From the NCBI GenBank assembly GCA_022496185.1, contig WTXG01000354.1, positions 1 through 32,063 of the forward strand: a stretch of 32,063 nucleotides of DNA, read 5' to 3'. This DNA is from Multifurca ochricompacta (taxonomy: Eukaryota > Basidiomycota > Agaricomycetes > Russulales > Russulaceae). This document shows positions 1-10,376 of the stretch, one piece after another. The position numbers were made by a program, and so were the translations under genes. The notes beneath the pieces are model-generated. The model was not told the origin of the DNA and did no database searches. It saw only the letters and a program-made list of their open reading frames with translations. Each line of letters begins with the position of its first letter. Position 1 is the stretch's first letter.

Positions 1-288
1 TCCATCTCTAGAGAGTCCCCGAACGGAACTTGAGGGGGTTTGATCATGTCCACTTGCGTTATCGTAACAGTTCGAGTGGATCGGGGACAACTTCCAGCCA
101 GTCAGCCGATCTGCTGCACAAGGTAATACAACTTGGGAGCCTTCTCCGTCTTGATAATTTCCTTGAGTTGTGAAACAAAAGAGGTGGATGACAATGAGTG
201 GAGACCTACCTCAGTGGCCACGGTCACGGTTTAAACGGAGTTCCGCTGACTCAGACTCAGACTCCCTTTCTCTTTCTCCCAAACCACT
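1..288. other. Upstream region of the CRN gene, no gene seen
   Basis: No coding segment could be supported here. The stretch just before the ATG at 289 is rich in C and T, as expected of a fungal 5' leader, and the start has a reasonable context (CCACTATGG). A short open frame overlapping it begins with GTG and is a shadow of the real frame. Confidence 0.5.
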
Positions 289-2565
289 ATGGCCACAAAA
301 CTCACCCTGTTTTGTCTCGCTATTGATAACCAAAAAGGGGTTATTGGAAACGTCTTCAAGGTTAAAGTCCAATCGGATGACGATGCCTCCGACCTTAGAG
401 ATGTTATCAAGGCTGAGAAAGCTCCCAGATTGGACTACCTGGCGGCGAATCGACTTATTGTTTGGAAGCTATTGAAACCCCTGCACATCAGGGGTATGGA
501 AGATAAGAATTCTTTGGATGCAACCATCAAAGGCATCGAGCTACCCGACCCAGAATCTAATCAAGCGTTACATGGAAATGGTACTGTTCAACTTCTTTGC
601 CAGATCGAGGAGCTCTCCAAGTACTGGGAAGTCAGTCCAAAGAAGGGCCATTTGCATATTGTCGTTCAGGTGCCACGTAATTTTTTGATTATTATCAGAT
701 TGCCACACATGTCTGACAATAACCCAGCGATCGAAAGGCTCGGGAGTATCAATATCGATCGAGTTCGTGAGACGGCCGACCATCTGTATAGTACCTTATG
801 GAAGAAGCCACTAAATTCAATATTGGCAAACATAGATGTCCCTGGCCCGCAAAAGAGTTATATGTATGTGCCCCAAGACCAATTGTCCAATTTGGGAGTA
901 GAACATCTCGGCTATAATGAGAAGGCACTTCTGTTTCGCCATGAGTACAGCCTTGCTCTTGAAGAGATAGAGGAACAGTCGAAAATGCGTCGGGAATATT
1001 TAAGTGGCGGGATCATTATCACTGGCGATCCAGGACTCGGTACGTGATTGTCACTGATAATGAACATGCCATTCTTAGAGATGAACCCAGGAAAAACATG
1101 CTTTCTACTCTATCTTCTGTTCCACTGTCTAAGCAATGGCCGGCCTACGGTTTTTCAGTTCCTCCCTGAGTGTTTCGTCCTGTTCACGGACTCTGGTGCC
1201 GAAGTCTATTCCCACAGGTCCATTATACTCCCAGACGAAACGTGGGCTCTTGCCGATTCTAATGCGGAGAATCCCCTTCCTTGCCACAGCTTCCTAAGAG
1301 CTTGCAAGAAACATCATGCATTCATCGTGCAAACAAGCTCTCCGGATCAGCGCCGGTACAGGGCATGGAGTAAGGAGTATCACGCACGTATCTATGTGAT
1401 GGACTGTTTCCCTCTGACTGAATCAATCGCGCTCGGGTGGGTTCAGATGATGATTCCAAGCTTTATTTGTCCTTAAGCTCTCTCAGCATGACACATGGTT
1501 TCAGTGTCCGACTCATCAAGGACCATTGCAAAAAATGGGGACCCTCTGCGCGCATTATGATGAACCTTATGACGGATCCTGGGGAGATTCGTGGACATAC
1601 AGAACGTGTAAAAGATGCTGCCCTCCACTTTGCTAAACATTTCGACGATTTTACCCGCCAAGACAAAGTTAACGCAATGGCGATCTCTCATACACTTTTT
1701 ACAATCCGTCCTAAAGGTCTCCCTTCCGAGGAGAGATCATCTGCAATTGGACGAATTGAATCAAGTTACCTGAATCGTTTTGTTATCGAAGCGATTGTCA
1801 CACAGGACGTGCTGCAGCAGATCGAATTTTACAACCTGGTCAGCCGCCATCCGTGGTTTAGGGGCTCGGCGGGTTACATGTTCGAGATGGCAGTCCTTTC
1901 GTGGCTCTGCGCCAATTCGGAATCGAACGAATTGCCTTGCACTCCCGCGCGATCAGCTTCGCCGCAACTGACTATCCCAGTGTGCCAGGGTTGGTGTATG
2001 TTATCTTACAAGGACCAACACACTCTCAAGTATCTAACTGACTGCAAGAGACCATTCTGTGTGATTCCCATTCCTGCGTCGAAAACATTTCCCGCTGTCG
2101 ATGCCATGATCTTCACAGATGATCATATAATTACAATCCAAGTGACGATCACTCCCGAGCATAGTGTGAAGTCGACGGGCCTTCTTCAAATTGCCGATAG
2201 TCTTACAAAGGGGTTTCGAAAAAGTCGAAAGTGGTGCCATGTGTTCATCACGGACAGGGCGAAGAATGCAGAAAGTTTGCTGAGAAGATGGACAGAAAAA
2301 GATGTGAAAATCAAGGACTATGATATTTTCATTTCCATGTATTCTGCTGTCCTTGATGGCAAGGATTTTTGTCGGATTAAGGATGAAGAAAAGTGGAAAG
2401 AATCGAGGGTATGTGGCAGCCGGCTATATGTGGTCATTGAGGCTGATTGAAGAAAATGATCAGGTGATGAAGGGCATTGAAATATTTGAGGAGGACGAAA
2501 CATCTGTAGTCGAGGAAGCTGAAAACTCGGAGGTACGGAATGGATTTTGTAATGGATATGATTGA
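289..2565 (+). CDS. Crinkler (CRN)-type protein: ubiquitin-like header, P-loop NTPase, nuclease-like C-terminal domain
   Basis: Four exons fit: 289-1039, 1091-1436, 1487-2408 and 2464-2565 (introns 51, 50 and 55 nt), giving about 706 residues. The first splice creates a complete Walker A motif of the GxxGxGKT type near residues 245-252. Residues 1-65 resemble the CRN header (LTLFCL, a DLRDVIK-like helix, then LIVWKL). After the P-loop come a WALADS segment that may be the Walker B region and an IVQTSSPDQRRY segment typical of the family. Near residues 560-590, AVDAMIF followed by IITIQVTI resembles the restriction-endonuclease-like fold described for CRN C-termini. A long stretch is open with no frameshift, so the gene looks intact. 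CRN proteins are known as effectors in oomycetes and also occur in fungi, where the role is unsettled. The last intron (GTATGT donor) is inferred; unspliced, the frame stops at 2450, giving about 686 residues. Confidence 0.82.
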
Positions 2566-3032
2566 TATTGGTCATCTGCTGATCACTTCCAGTTTAGATG
2601 GATGAAGATTGAAGTGACCTGGGGCACTGTGATTGTTGTCTGGTGTAGGTTAGCAGTGATGTGTTTTGTAGCCAGTAGCATAGAAAGAAGCAATAAAAGA
2701 AGGAATACGCGCGAGTCGCCCCGATACGGACGCCTGCAAACAAGCCCTCAAGGTCCACCACACTCACACACCGTTTCCAGTCAGAGTGCTCGGTCAATCG
2801 ATTTTTTAGAAAACAAAAATAAAAATAGAATAATACAGTTCAAATAGAGAGCGATAAGGAAGGCCCCAATCACGTCCGCTCTCCACGCAAACGACGGGCG
2901 AGGAGAACTTGAAAGGGGGTTTGTAGTAAGGGCACATCAACTGCGACAAGACCAGGCGAATAGTGTAATTGATGAAATGATGAGAGCACAGGCCGGACCG
3001 GAACGAGTAGAGCCCAAGCCCAAGCACTCATC
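2566..3032. other. Intergenic stretch, no gene seen
   Basis: Short open frames exist on both strands but none has a recognisable domain or a plausible splice partner. An AT-rich patch of A runs and T runs lies near 2800-2840. The stretch ends at the left target-site duplication of the non-LTR element and was originally continuous with the DNA now at 12006. Confidence 0.5.
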
Positions 3033-3033
3033 A

Positions 3034-3048
3034 ACTAAGTCCCCAGTC
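3034..3048 (+). repeat. Left target-site duplication of the non-LTR element
   Basis: ACTAAGTCCCCAGTC occurs here and again at 11991-12005, directly after the poly(A) tail. A 15-bp duplication that abuts an A tail is the normal scar of target-primed reverse transcription, and it fixes both ends of the retroelement. Confidence 0.9.
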
Positions 3049-3123
3049 ATCCCTTCTTGACCACATACCACCACCATCACCTTTGGGTTTTGTGCTGATT
3101 GCTGCTCAGGTTGCTTCCCATGT

Positions 3124-3131
3124 CCAATTGC
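3124..3131 (+). repeat. Left 8-bp target-site duplication of hAT-1
   Basis: CCAATTGC precedes the terminal repeat here and is repeated at 10369-10376, directly after the right end. It lies inside codons 2-4 of the retroelement ORF1, so the second copy restores the ORF1 frame exactly. Eight base pairs is the standard hAT duplication length. Confidence 0.95.
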
Positions 3132-3168
3132 TAGTGATTGGCAGGGGTAACCCTGGGGTATCCTTGTT

Positions 3169-3236
3169 GGTACCTGTACCCATACCCGTACCCGTAGTGA
3201 TGGGTATGGGTAACCCGTGGGTTACCCGTGAAAACG
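3169..3236 (+). repeat. Subterminal GGGTAC-type array, hAT-1 left end
   Basis: Units of TACCCG and GGGTA are arranged as inverted runs around a central TAGTGA, so the single strand can fold into a hairpin. Equivalent arrays sit at 10236-10345, 12424-12530 and 13545-13606, that is, at every end of the two related hAT copies. Subterminal repeats are known transposase-binding regions in hAT elements; that role here is inferred. Confidence 0.8.
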
Positions 3237-3465
3237 CATGCAAGTTCTTTACTTGCATCGCGCATTTCGGATGACCGGCCCGGGCCATCCCGGACCAAGG
3301 CGATAAGGACTTGGACACCACGCGTTCATTTATGGCTACTCAATATCCCTCAAAATTTGCTGGTTTGTGTTCAGAAAATGAAATGGATACTTTATTTTCA
3401 TTATTATTTCATTATTTTGGTTTCATTTCATACAAGCACAACTGTTTTTTTGTTTTTTTTTTGTA

Positions 3466-3756
3466 ATTGACTTCATAACACGCTTGTGGGATGGTGCCCA
3501 ATCGCGCGGCCACATCAGGAGAAACAATGTAGCTACTACTACTACAGACAATGAGTGGGAGCAACAACAAAGTGATATCGGATTGGCATTGGGGTTTGTG
3601 ATGCTCAGGGAGTGCTTCACGTTCTGAGTCAAAGGACCTGTGAAGGTAAATTGATTTTATAACGCGCTTGCAGGACGGTGCCCAATCACGCGGCCGCATC
3701 AGGAAACAACATAGCTACTACTACTACAGACAATAAGTGGGAGTGACAACAAAGTG
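3466..3756 (-). repeat. Duplicated 3'-end unit of the LINE fragment (two copies)
   Basis: Unit one (about 3466-3574) and unit two (about 3650-3756) share the order ATAAC.CGCTTG, GGTGCCCAAT, GCGGCC.CATCAGGA, GCTACTACTACTACAGACAA and CAACAAAGTG, differing by scattered substitutions. They are direct repeats separated by about 75 bp that is not shared. Their place between the RNase H region and the A tail suggests a duplicated 3' untranslated segment. Confidence 0.85.
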
Positions 3757-4060
3757 TCATGGTGTAAAACCTGGGAGAAAAAAAACAGTGTAAACTAAGG
3801 TAAATGGCCATCCGAAACAGAGACCGTTGAGAACGAAGAAAGAAAAAACTTACCAAGTCCTACATATCCACCAGCAAACTCAATCCGGCTTGCGTGGTCG
3901 ACGGGAAGCAATGGGCTTGACAAATGTTCCGCTTCTTGGTAGCTGCTGTCCAGAGTGGGTGATTGGAGCCATTGGGAGGCCGGTCTATCGACAGGGAGTA
4001 GGCGCAGTAGTCGCTGCCAGCCATGTTCTCAGAGGGAGCCGCGCAGGCGTGGTCACAGAG

Positions 4061-5143
4061 TCATTCCTCACGCCAATTGTCATAGGCACGGAGGTGGGAG
4101 AGGGCACGCCACTTCAGAGAAGGGCGTTCGTCCAGGTCGCGAAGGGACATTGTCGTGCAGGAATGGGCAGCAGCCTTCGAGGAAGCCATCATGGCATGGT
4201 AAGTCTTGACCGCCGGAATCCACATGAACTTGAGGTGGGTCTGGGAAAATCGACAGCAAAGTGGAGAGCGACCACTGGAAAAGCACGAAGTCGCCAGTGA
4301 ACTTGCGTGGGTCTGCGAGCGGAGGGAGAGGAGGAAGGAAGAGGAGGAGGCGGTCAGTACCACAGACAGAGGAACCAAGGACTCACCCAGAAGATTGCAG
4401 AGCCAGCTCATGGTGCGAGCCAGCCCAAACAACTCCATGTCAGCCCTAGTGACTCCCAAGCCCCAACACCACTCCATGATCCACTCACCCCGTTGATCCA
4501 TAAGGGTCGCTGCCGCGGCCCCCACTACCTTTTCGTCGCCACGGCCTGCGCTGGATAGGGACACGGCGACATGTACGAGGATGACCGACGCACGCGCTGG
4601 GAAAGATGCACGGCGAGGGCATCCTTGCTGAGTTGAGGGCGGGTAACCCCATCGTAGGAGACTGGTCGCCCCACTCTGGGAGTTCCCAGGGGGCGAGTGC
4701 AAGCACATCCACTGGGCAGGCCAGTGGAGGGGTGCGCGCCGCCAGCATCATAAGCGGTGTGGGTCGTGCTGGCTGCGTGCGTCGTCGAGGCCGAGACAAG
4801 GGGGCCCAAATGGCATCATCTGCTTCAGTGGAAAGGCGGATGGACGGTTGGGACCGGGGAGGGAGGGACGAGTAGCGGAGTGAAGTGGTGTCTGTGAGCT
4901 TCTGCATATAGTGAGTCATGGAGAGAAGGCGTACCAGTTCATGGGAGCCGTGTGGAAAGACCCAGAGACCACTTTGACCATGTGGTTGGTGACTCCCTGT
5001 AGGAGCTTGATCAAGCCAGCAGCTTGTTTGGATCGGACCCAGAGCTGGGAGCCATAGGTGAGGACAGGGTGGCAAATGGGTTCAGAACAAGACGCCAGTT
5101 GGCCATGCGAACCGATCGGAGGGAAGCACGTGGACGGCAGCAC
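4061..5143 (-). pseudogene. Decayed LINE reverse transcriptase C-terminus and RNase H domain
   Basis: Reading on -, the segment from 5143 has PVLTYGSQLWVRSKQAAGLI followed by GVTNHMVKVVSGSFHTAPMN, the region after the polymerase palm in Tad1-like LINEs. The frame then shifts near 4955 to one reading LLSMTHYMQKLTDTTSLR. A third frame (4061-4708) holds an RNase H-like stretch with SSAGRG, GLGVTRADMELFGLA, SLRSQTHASS and LKFMWIPA. The first catalytic Asp (here VAVS instead of a D-containing turn) and the middle Asp (here LTASSSS) are missing, while the Glu in MELFGLA remains. At least two frameshifts and lost catalytic residues show it is dead. Confidence 0.82.
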
Positions 5144-5376
5144 TCAAGCGACTGTTATTCTGTGCTTCTGTGCATTTCTGCGCATTTCGGAAAATGGGCC
5201 CGGTCAGACCCAGGAGATAAGATTGTATGACTGTCCTGCATTTTCGGCATACAGTTCCACTTCCTTCACGCGCCCCTTTGCCTTGTACCCAGTACCTCTC
5301 ATTCTAACCCACTTTTGTCATACGATAAGTATAAATAGTTACTGTGTGCATACATTGTACTAGTAAATAATGCCAG

Positions 5377-6793
5377 TCAAATCAAATCCCAATCTTCCTC
5401 AAGCTCCTCCTCCTCTCCCTCAACCTCTGGGAGGATAGTTGCAGCTTTTACATCACTATTCTTGACATATCCCAGCTTGCTCCATTCCCCAACCATCATC
5501 AAAGCTCGAGTTGACTGAATTGAGAGGCGAGAGCGGAGGTGCGACAAAAGAATGCAGCCTGTGCTGAAAACGCGCTCAACATTCACAGATGTTGCTGAAA
5601 TATGTGTATTAGTAGACTCAAAAACCCTTATAACAATTCCATTACTTACCTGGTATTGTGAGATAATCCATTGCCATTCGAGAAAGCCGCGGGTACATGG
5701 GTTGATGCTCATACCACCAAGCAAGAACATCCTTTACATACTCAGGGTCTGTGCTGAGGAAGCGCTCCAACTCGTCTCGCAGATTTGAGGGTTTGGGTGC
5801 AGCAAGTGCAGGGAGATTGTCGAAGATGTTCCTTGAGGGCGATTCTGTGGGCTATGGATTCAATGTTAATGTTAATACTTGGATCACAATGTAAGATTAT
5901 TAGTACTTACTTCTTCAAACATCTCTTTATCTTCATCTACTGGAACAGCTTTGTAGGTGCCCTCAAATCAGTCTCGAACAATTTTCAGTGATGTTTTGAT
6001 CCACTCCTCTGTCCAGCCAGCATTTCTGAAATACTCTAGTTTATGTGAGGGTGGAGAACTAGGGAAATGATTGACTGAACGTGTAATGTTGTAGCAATGC
6101 AAGTACATACCCATAGCAATCCTATAAACTTCAGAAAGATCAGTTTTGCTGTAGTACCGGTTAAGGGTTTTCTTTGCCATTGTGAGTGCAGCTTGAATAG
6201 ACAAAGGATACTGTGGATTGAGTGCATTGGTGGCAAGGACCTCATCAATGCGGTCCATGGCAGGAATGACCATCACGATGTTTGGAATGCCATCACGAGA
6301 GAAAAGAGTGTTGCATCTTTGAAGATCTGGACAGAATGAGTAAAAGAATCAAACAAGGTATGAAAACTCACCTTTAGAACCTGGCACAGCTGACAGCTAT
6401 CTCCCATTCATTCGCGTCCATCTTGTACTGCCTCAGCTTCATCTCCCGATCACCAGTGATAATGTCCAGTGCTTCAGAATATGTCACAGCAAAGTCTAGC
6501 ATGTCATACACCGAGTTCCATCGGGTGGACACATCCCGGGGCATCATACGACAACTGAGATTGAGGTCTTTGAGAGTGGAAACCCATTTTGGGAGGATGA
6601 GCGTTGATGAGTTTTTGATCACGAACGCTATCTTGCAGATCTAGCATGGGTGCTTAGTCAGAGATCTACAGCATTAGCGCCAACTGGACGCACCTTCACC
6701 AACATTGTTCGCACTGGTTGTACATCACCATCAAGATCATCCAACTCCAGCTCCAACATCCCTTGGCACTCATCCACCCATCCTTCACCATCG

Positions 6794-6826
<33 letters not shown>

Positions 6827-8463
6827 CAACCATCTGCCTGGGTCAACAAGTCCTCAACATCAAGATCTCCTGCTAGCGTGTGTAATGCGATCATTGCCTC
6901 ATCAATGATCGCACCCTCTCGCGCATGTGGAACATCAAACTGTCGAATGACAGTCTTGGCAATCAGATTGATAATATGTGTGAAGCAACGTGTTCGACTT
7001 GCTGGGCCAGGGAATTGGGGGAGGAGGAACTTCAGCTCGTCAATCATTCTATCGTTATTGGTTGCATTGTCACAAGTGATGCTTAGGATCTATGGAAATC
7101 TGTTAAGTTTATATTCCTCATCACTTGTTTGGATACTGACCTTATCAGAAATATCAAAGTCATCAAGAATCTTTGCAAATGCAGCAGTGAGGTTCAATCC
7201 CGAATGTGACATGGCCACCTCAACAGATCGAGAAGCATGGCAACAGGGACACCATCCCGCTCAAAGTGGACTGTAACAGCAATATAAGCTTTGTGGTTAG
7301 GTGACGTCCATGCATCTAACGCAAAGTTCAAGGCGCCATTGTATTCCTGTAAAGCGTAAGTCATCATTTTCAGCTCTGATATAGATATCATATTCACAGA
7401 CTTGTTACCCACCTGTAGCATCATTGCGATCCTCTGGCGACACCGAACGAAGACATTCTTGACATTGCGGGACACTGTTTCGGGTGAAGGTATGTAGCAT
7501 TCAGGCCTCCCAGTCTTCATCAGTGACTGAAACCCTCGATCCTTGACAATGTTAAAGGGTCGAACGCTTTCTGAAACCCATCGAACAATCTCCGCGCTGC
7601 CACAGCCAAGAACAATCTCAGTATGGTCACAGATCTCTATTGATGGTGACATACCGTGATTCTGTCTTGGTATGTTGCCGATATGAGTAAGTTACTCTAT
7701 TTAGGTTAGTCCTCTCAAAAACTGCAGTAATTGACCCATTCTTCAATGTAGCTTTTTCCACGGCCTCTCGTGCAGCGTGGACATCCTTTTTTTGATCTGC
7801 AGTTTCTATTATCTCTTTGCTCCAACAGATTTTGGCGTGGCGTCACAAATTGCTTGTTGACTTTGCATCTCCTGTATCCAGGTAGCGTCGGACATGCCGG
7901 TAATACTGACCTTTCCCTTTGCAGTGCTTTGCATTACACTCAAAGACATGAACTCGACGGCCATCAACGTGATCAATGCGGGGATATGGTTTGAAAAACG
8001 CATAGATTGGTGAGTTCCAATATTTCGAAAGTCTCTCTACGTGCGTGTTAGAAAAGACAGTGACATTGTGCGGGAACTGACTGACTCAATTCATCTTTTG
8101 CAGACTCCTCAGGTTCGTCATCATCATCATCAATCACTATGACGCTAGGACCACTGGGATGTTGTCGTCATCATCGCTTCCATCAGCTTCCTCTATTATT
8201 TGGCCTTGGACAGTATTATCTTCATCATCAATATCTTCAATGTCAACAGAGGCCTGCCGGCTTTCAAAAGTACCAGTACTTGTATCCTTAGTAGGGAGTG
8301 GTATTTGGCTTGTATTTGTCGATAAATGAGATAATTGTTTTGCCTTCTTATTCTTGGGTAGCAGTGGATCTGCGTTCTCTGTGACGCGCATCGTCTGCTT
8401 TCGTTTGCGAGAACTTGAAGGACGTAAATTAGGAGCAGCTTTGCTAGAGCTAGAGGGAGACAT
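5377..8463 (-). pseudogene. hAT transposase (BED zinc finger, RNase H-like core, hATC dimerisation domain), multiply disrupted
   Basis: Ten exons can be placed: 8463-8086, 8036-7655, 7596-7413, 7346-7141, 7089-6694, 6640-6372, 6326-6111, 6058-5911, 5851-5650 and 5594-5377; the nine introns are 45-66 nt with GT-AG ends. The order is an acidic and basic N-terminus, a BED finger (ECNAKHCKGK then HVRRYLDTGDA), an RNase H-like core (ALDAWTSPNH, TCDNATNND, MMPRDVSTRWNS), an Asp-rich insert, and a C-terminal hATC domain (LAWWYEHQPMYPRLSRMA, TSVNVERVFS, LLSHLRSRLS). Breaks: frameshifts near 8140-8160, 7222-7227, 6393-6397 and 6044-6047, a stop at 7843-7845 inside the zinc finger where an Arg codon is expected, and a stop at 5968-5970. 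Exon borders are still clean, so decay is fairly recent. Confidence 0.92.
6790..6826 (-). repeat. Trinucleotide run coding for about twelve Asp residues
   Basis: An uninterrupted ATC-type run on + (GAT on -) lies in exon 5 of the transposase and keeps its frame, adding an acidic run before GEGWVDECQGM. It probably grew by slippage and is a useful length marker between copies of the element. Confidence 0.9.
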
Positions 8464-10235
8464 TTTGAAACAATATGTGGAAATGCAGCCTGATAAATCT
8501 GGTTAAAACAACTACTTTGTTAGATACAGAAATATTGTCTTTAAATACTGTAAGGACTGTGCTGTGCTGTGATCATAAGGAATGTACTTAATCATAACTA
8601 ATTATAATAAACGAGTGTAAGTATCATCATGCACTGCCAACACCGGTCACCTCTAATCTGGTCCGGCTTAGTCTGATCCGTTACCAGCTCAGCACAAAAT
8701 AGTGGGGTTGTTTTAAACCTGGACCTGGAAAAAAAGTATAGATGTCGGTTAGGAAATATAAGATAAGATTCCATGTGTTGCTATAGATAGATGACAATGA
8801 AAAAGCCTGTAAGATAATTGCGCAGAATGGAGATTGATGCACGCGTAAGGCTTGAGGCAGTCAGAAATGTTTAGCTCTGCTTATACAGCAATAATATGCC
8901 TATTACTACTGTCCTACAAAGTGCCAGATCAGATAATATGTCCGATGCAAAATGAGACAACAATCAGTTATGGACGCATATGTGTTGAACCAAGATACCG
9001 GTACAGAGCTACCGGTAGAGCGGTCCGACATAAGATTGTGATCATGCGATCACATCTAATGATCCTAATACATCCGAAAGTGGTCATGTGACAATAATTG
9101 CATTATAAACGCGTTGTACTTACGATTAGATTAATAGCCGATTAGTACATGTAGGTATATAAAAGCCTATGTAAATATGCTACAAAATCAAGTTGCTATC
9201 GCATATTGAAAGCATCTAAGTCTCTACACTAACAAGGTGAGATAGAGTAGTAATGTAGCATCTAAAGTACAGCCTGCGCCATGCCTGTTTTCACAATATG
9301 TGATCACGCGCAGTCTATTTACATGGTCTGGCACCTTCTAGAATACATTCTAGACTACTTTTAGACTGTCCTTACAACTTTACATTGTTCTGTCTACTGA
9401 CACAGTGTCCGCAATTGTTGAGACGAGCCAGTAGCGACCGGATAGTTCAGGACTGAACAGCCGTGATAAGATAATCTAAAGTGCATCCATTAACTGATTT
9501 AGAGACAATTCCACATTGCACGCGCAACACATTCCTTAACACATCTTGTCACAAGTAAATAGAAGTATTTACTGTTATGATTGTCACGCTTTTATGTAGT
9601 ATAAAAGGTCGCCACTTTGTATGCGTTCACTTCAGTTTTGACCGCAAGAACTGGAGTATAACTATATCTTATCTTTACCATAGTAGCTAACGCTTAGTAA
9701 TAGCTGATCCGCTATCTAAATAGATAGCTAAACCCTTTTTACAACTGCGTTCTGACATCCTGGTCCCTGAATGGACATTTCTGCGTGTTTTGGATAACCA
9801 GCCTGGACCGATTATGGAAATTTAAGTCAACCTTCCTTAATAGGAAGGAGGTCAGACCGATATGCTGGTCCACGCGATGCAATGTAGTCACTGCCCTATG
9901 CAGCTTGTAGATACACGCGGGCCTTGTTTCAGCAAACTAATTTGATAATTAGATTACAATATAGTCTAAAGTAGTCTAGAGTGTATTTTAGATAGTGCCA
10001 GACCGGCAGAATTGGTCGCGCGTTAATAAAACAGATGTATCATGGTTTTCAAGAAAGTGGATCACTGATAAGGATTTTATTTTACATCGCACTGTTAATC
10101 TGCTTTGATATTTTGTAGGATAATACTAGAACATATTTAACACAACCCTGTAAAATACATCAGATGAGATCTTATATTTTTGTGGCTGCAGATGTGTTTT
10201 ATCTCGGAAATTCTACTGATCTTGTCAATGGATGA
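8464..10235. other. Right arm of hAT-1, AT-rich, no gene seen
   Basis: There is no supported coding segment. Open frames are short and have no recognised motifs. From about 9757 onward the sequence matches, in inverted orientation, the left arm of the small hAT copy (12401-12967), including the blocks AAGTCAACCTTCCTTAATAG and CGCGCGTTAATAAAACAGAT. The part 8464-9756 is absent from the small copy. Confidence 0.75.
9290..10035. repeat. Imperfect inverted repeat pair in the hAT-1 right arm
   Basis: The block at about 9297-9372 (CGCGCAGTCTATTTACATGG, GTCTGGCAC, then CATTCTAGACTACTTTTAG) matches the reverse complement of about 9958-10030 (GGTCTGGCAC, then CACTCTAGACTACTTTAG). The arms are about 75 bp, 585 bp apart and clearly diverged. 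They may be subterminal transposase-binding sites or the trace of an older duplication. Confidence 0.75.
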
Positions 10236-10345
10236 TCGGTGCCTATACCCGCCAAACCCGCCGTGTGGGTACGGGTTTCCACGGGTTGGGAGCCGTATAC
10301 CCGTACCCGTACCCAGCAAAACCCGTGGCGCTTACCCGTGCGGGT
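10236..10345 (+). repeat. Subterminal GGGTAC-type array, hAT-1 right end
   Basis: Inverted runs of ACCCGTACCCG and CGGGTACGGGT-like units lie within 130 bp of the right end. The same arrangement is mirrored at 12424-12530 in the small copy. Confidence 0.8.
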
Positions 10346-10368
10346 ATGAAACCCTTTGACAATCACTA

Positions 10369-10376
10369 CCAATTGC
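10369..10376 (+). repeat. Right 8-bp target-site duplication of hAT-1
   Basis: CCAATTGC follows the terminal ATCACTA and leads straight into the resumed ORF1 frame of the retroelement. It matches 3124-3131 exactly. Confidence 0.95.

Larger units (their letters stand above)
3445..5160 (-). mobile_element. 5'-truncated LINE fragment (reverse transcriptase end plus RNase H) inside hAT-1
   Basis: A T tract at 3445-3462 is the poly(A) tail of an element on the - strand. Homology to the left arm of the small hAT copy stops at this tract (after CAAGCACAACT), which marks the insertion point. Upstream on - come a duplicated 3' unit (3466-3756), a decayed RNase H region and the end of a reverse transcriptase (to about 5143). 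The 5' boundary is approximate. A matching target duplication is not clean: CAAGCACAACTG on one side and CAAGCGACTG on the other are only similar. Confidence 0.78.
3132..10368 (-). mobile_element. hAT-1: 7.2-kb hAT-superfamily DNA transposon with decayed transposase
   Basis: The left end reads TAGTGATTGGCAGGGGTA and the right end, on the other strand, TAGTGATTGTCAAAGGGT. These imperfect terminal inverted repeats have the YAGNG-type start seen in hAT elements and are flanked by the 8-bp duplication CCAATTGC. The interior holds a ten-exon transposase gene on - (5377-8463), a long AT-rich right arm (8464-10368), and a left arm enlarged by a 5'-truncated LINE (about 3445-5160). Both ends carry arrays of GGGTAC-like units. 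The transposase is broken, so this copy is not autonomous now, although its ends could still be used in trans. Confidence 0.93.

Noticed and set aside
26..45. Shared AACTTGAGGGGGTTT with 28640-28655 as ends of a large element
   Set aside because: Only about 15 bases match, in the same orientation, with no duplication or further similarity around them.
3169..3236. GGGTAC arrays as telomere-like DNA or a CRISPR array
   Set aside because: Units are short, irregular and inverted around a centre, there are no spacers, and the arrays sit only at hAT ends.
3430..5160. CAAGCACAACTG and CAAGCGACTG as the target duplication of the LINE fragment
   Set aside because: They differ by two bases in length and by substitution. 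I kept it as a possibility only and did not use it to set the 5' boundary.
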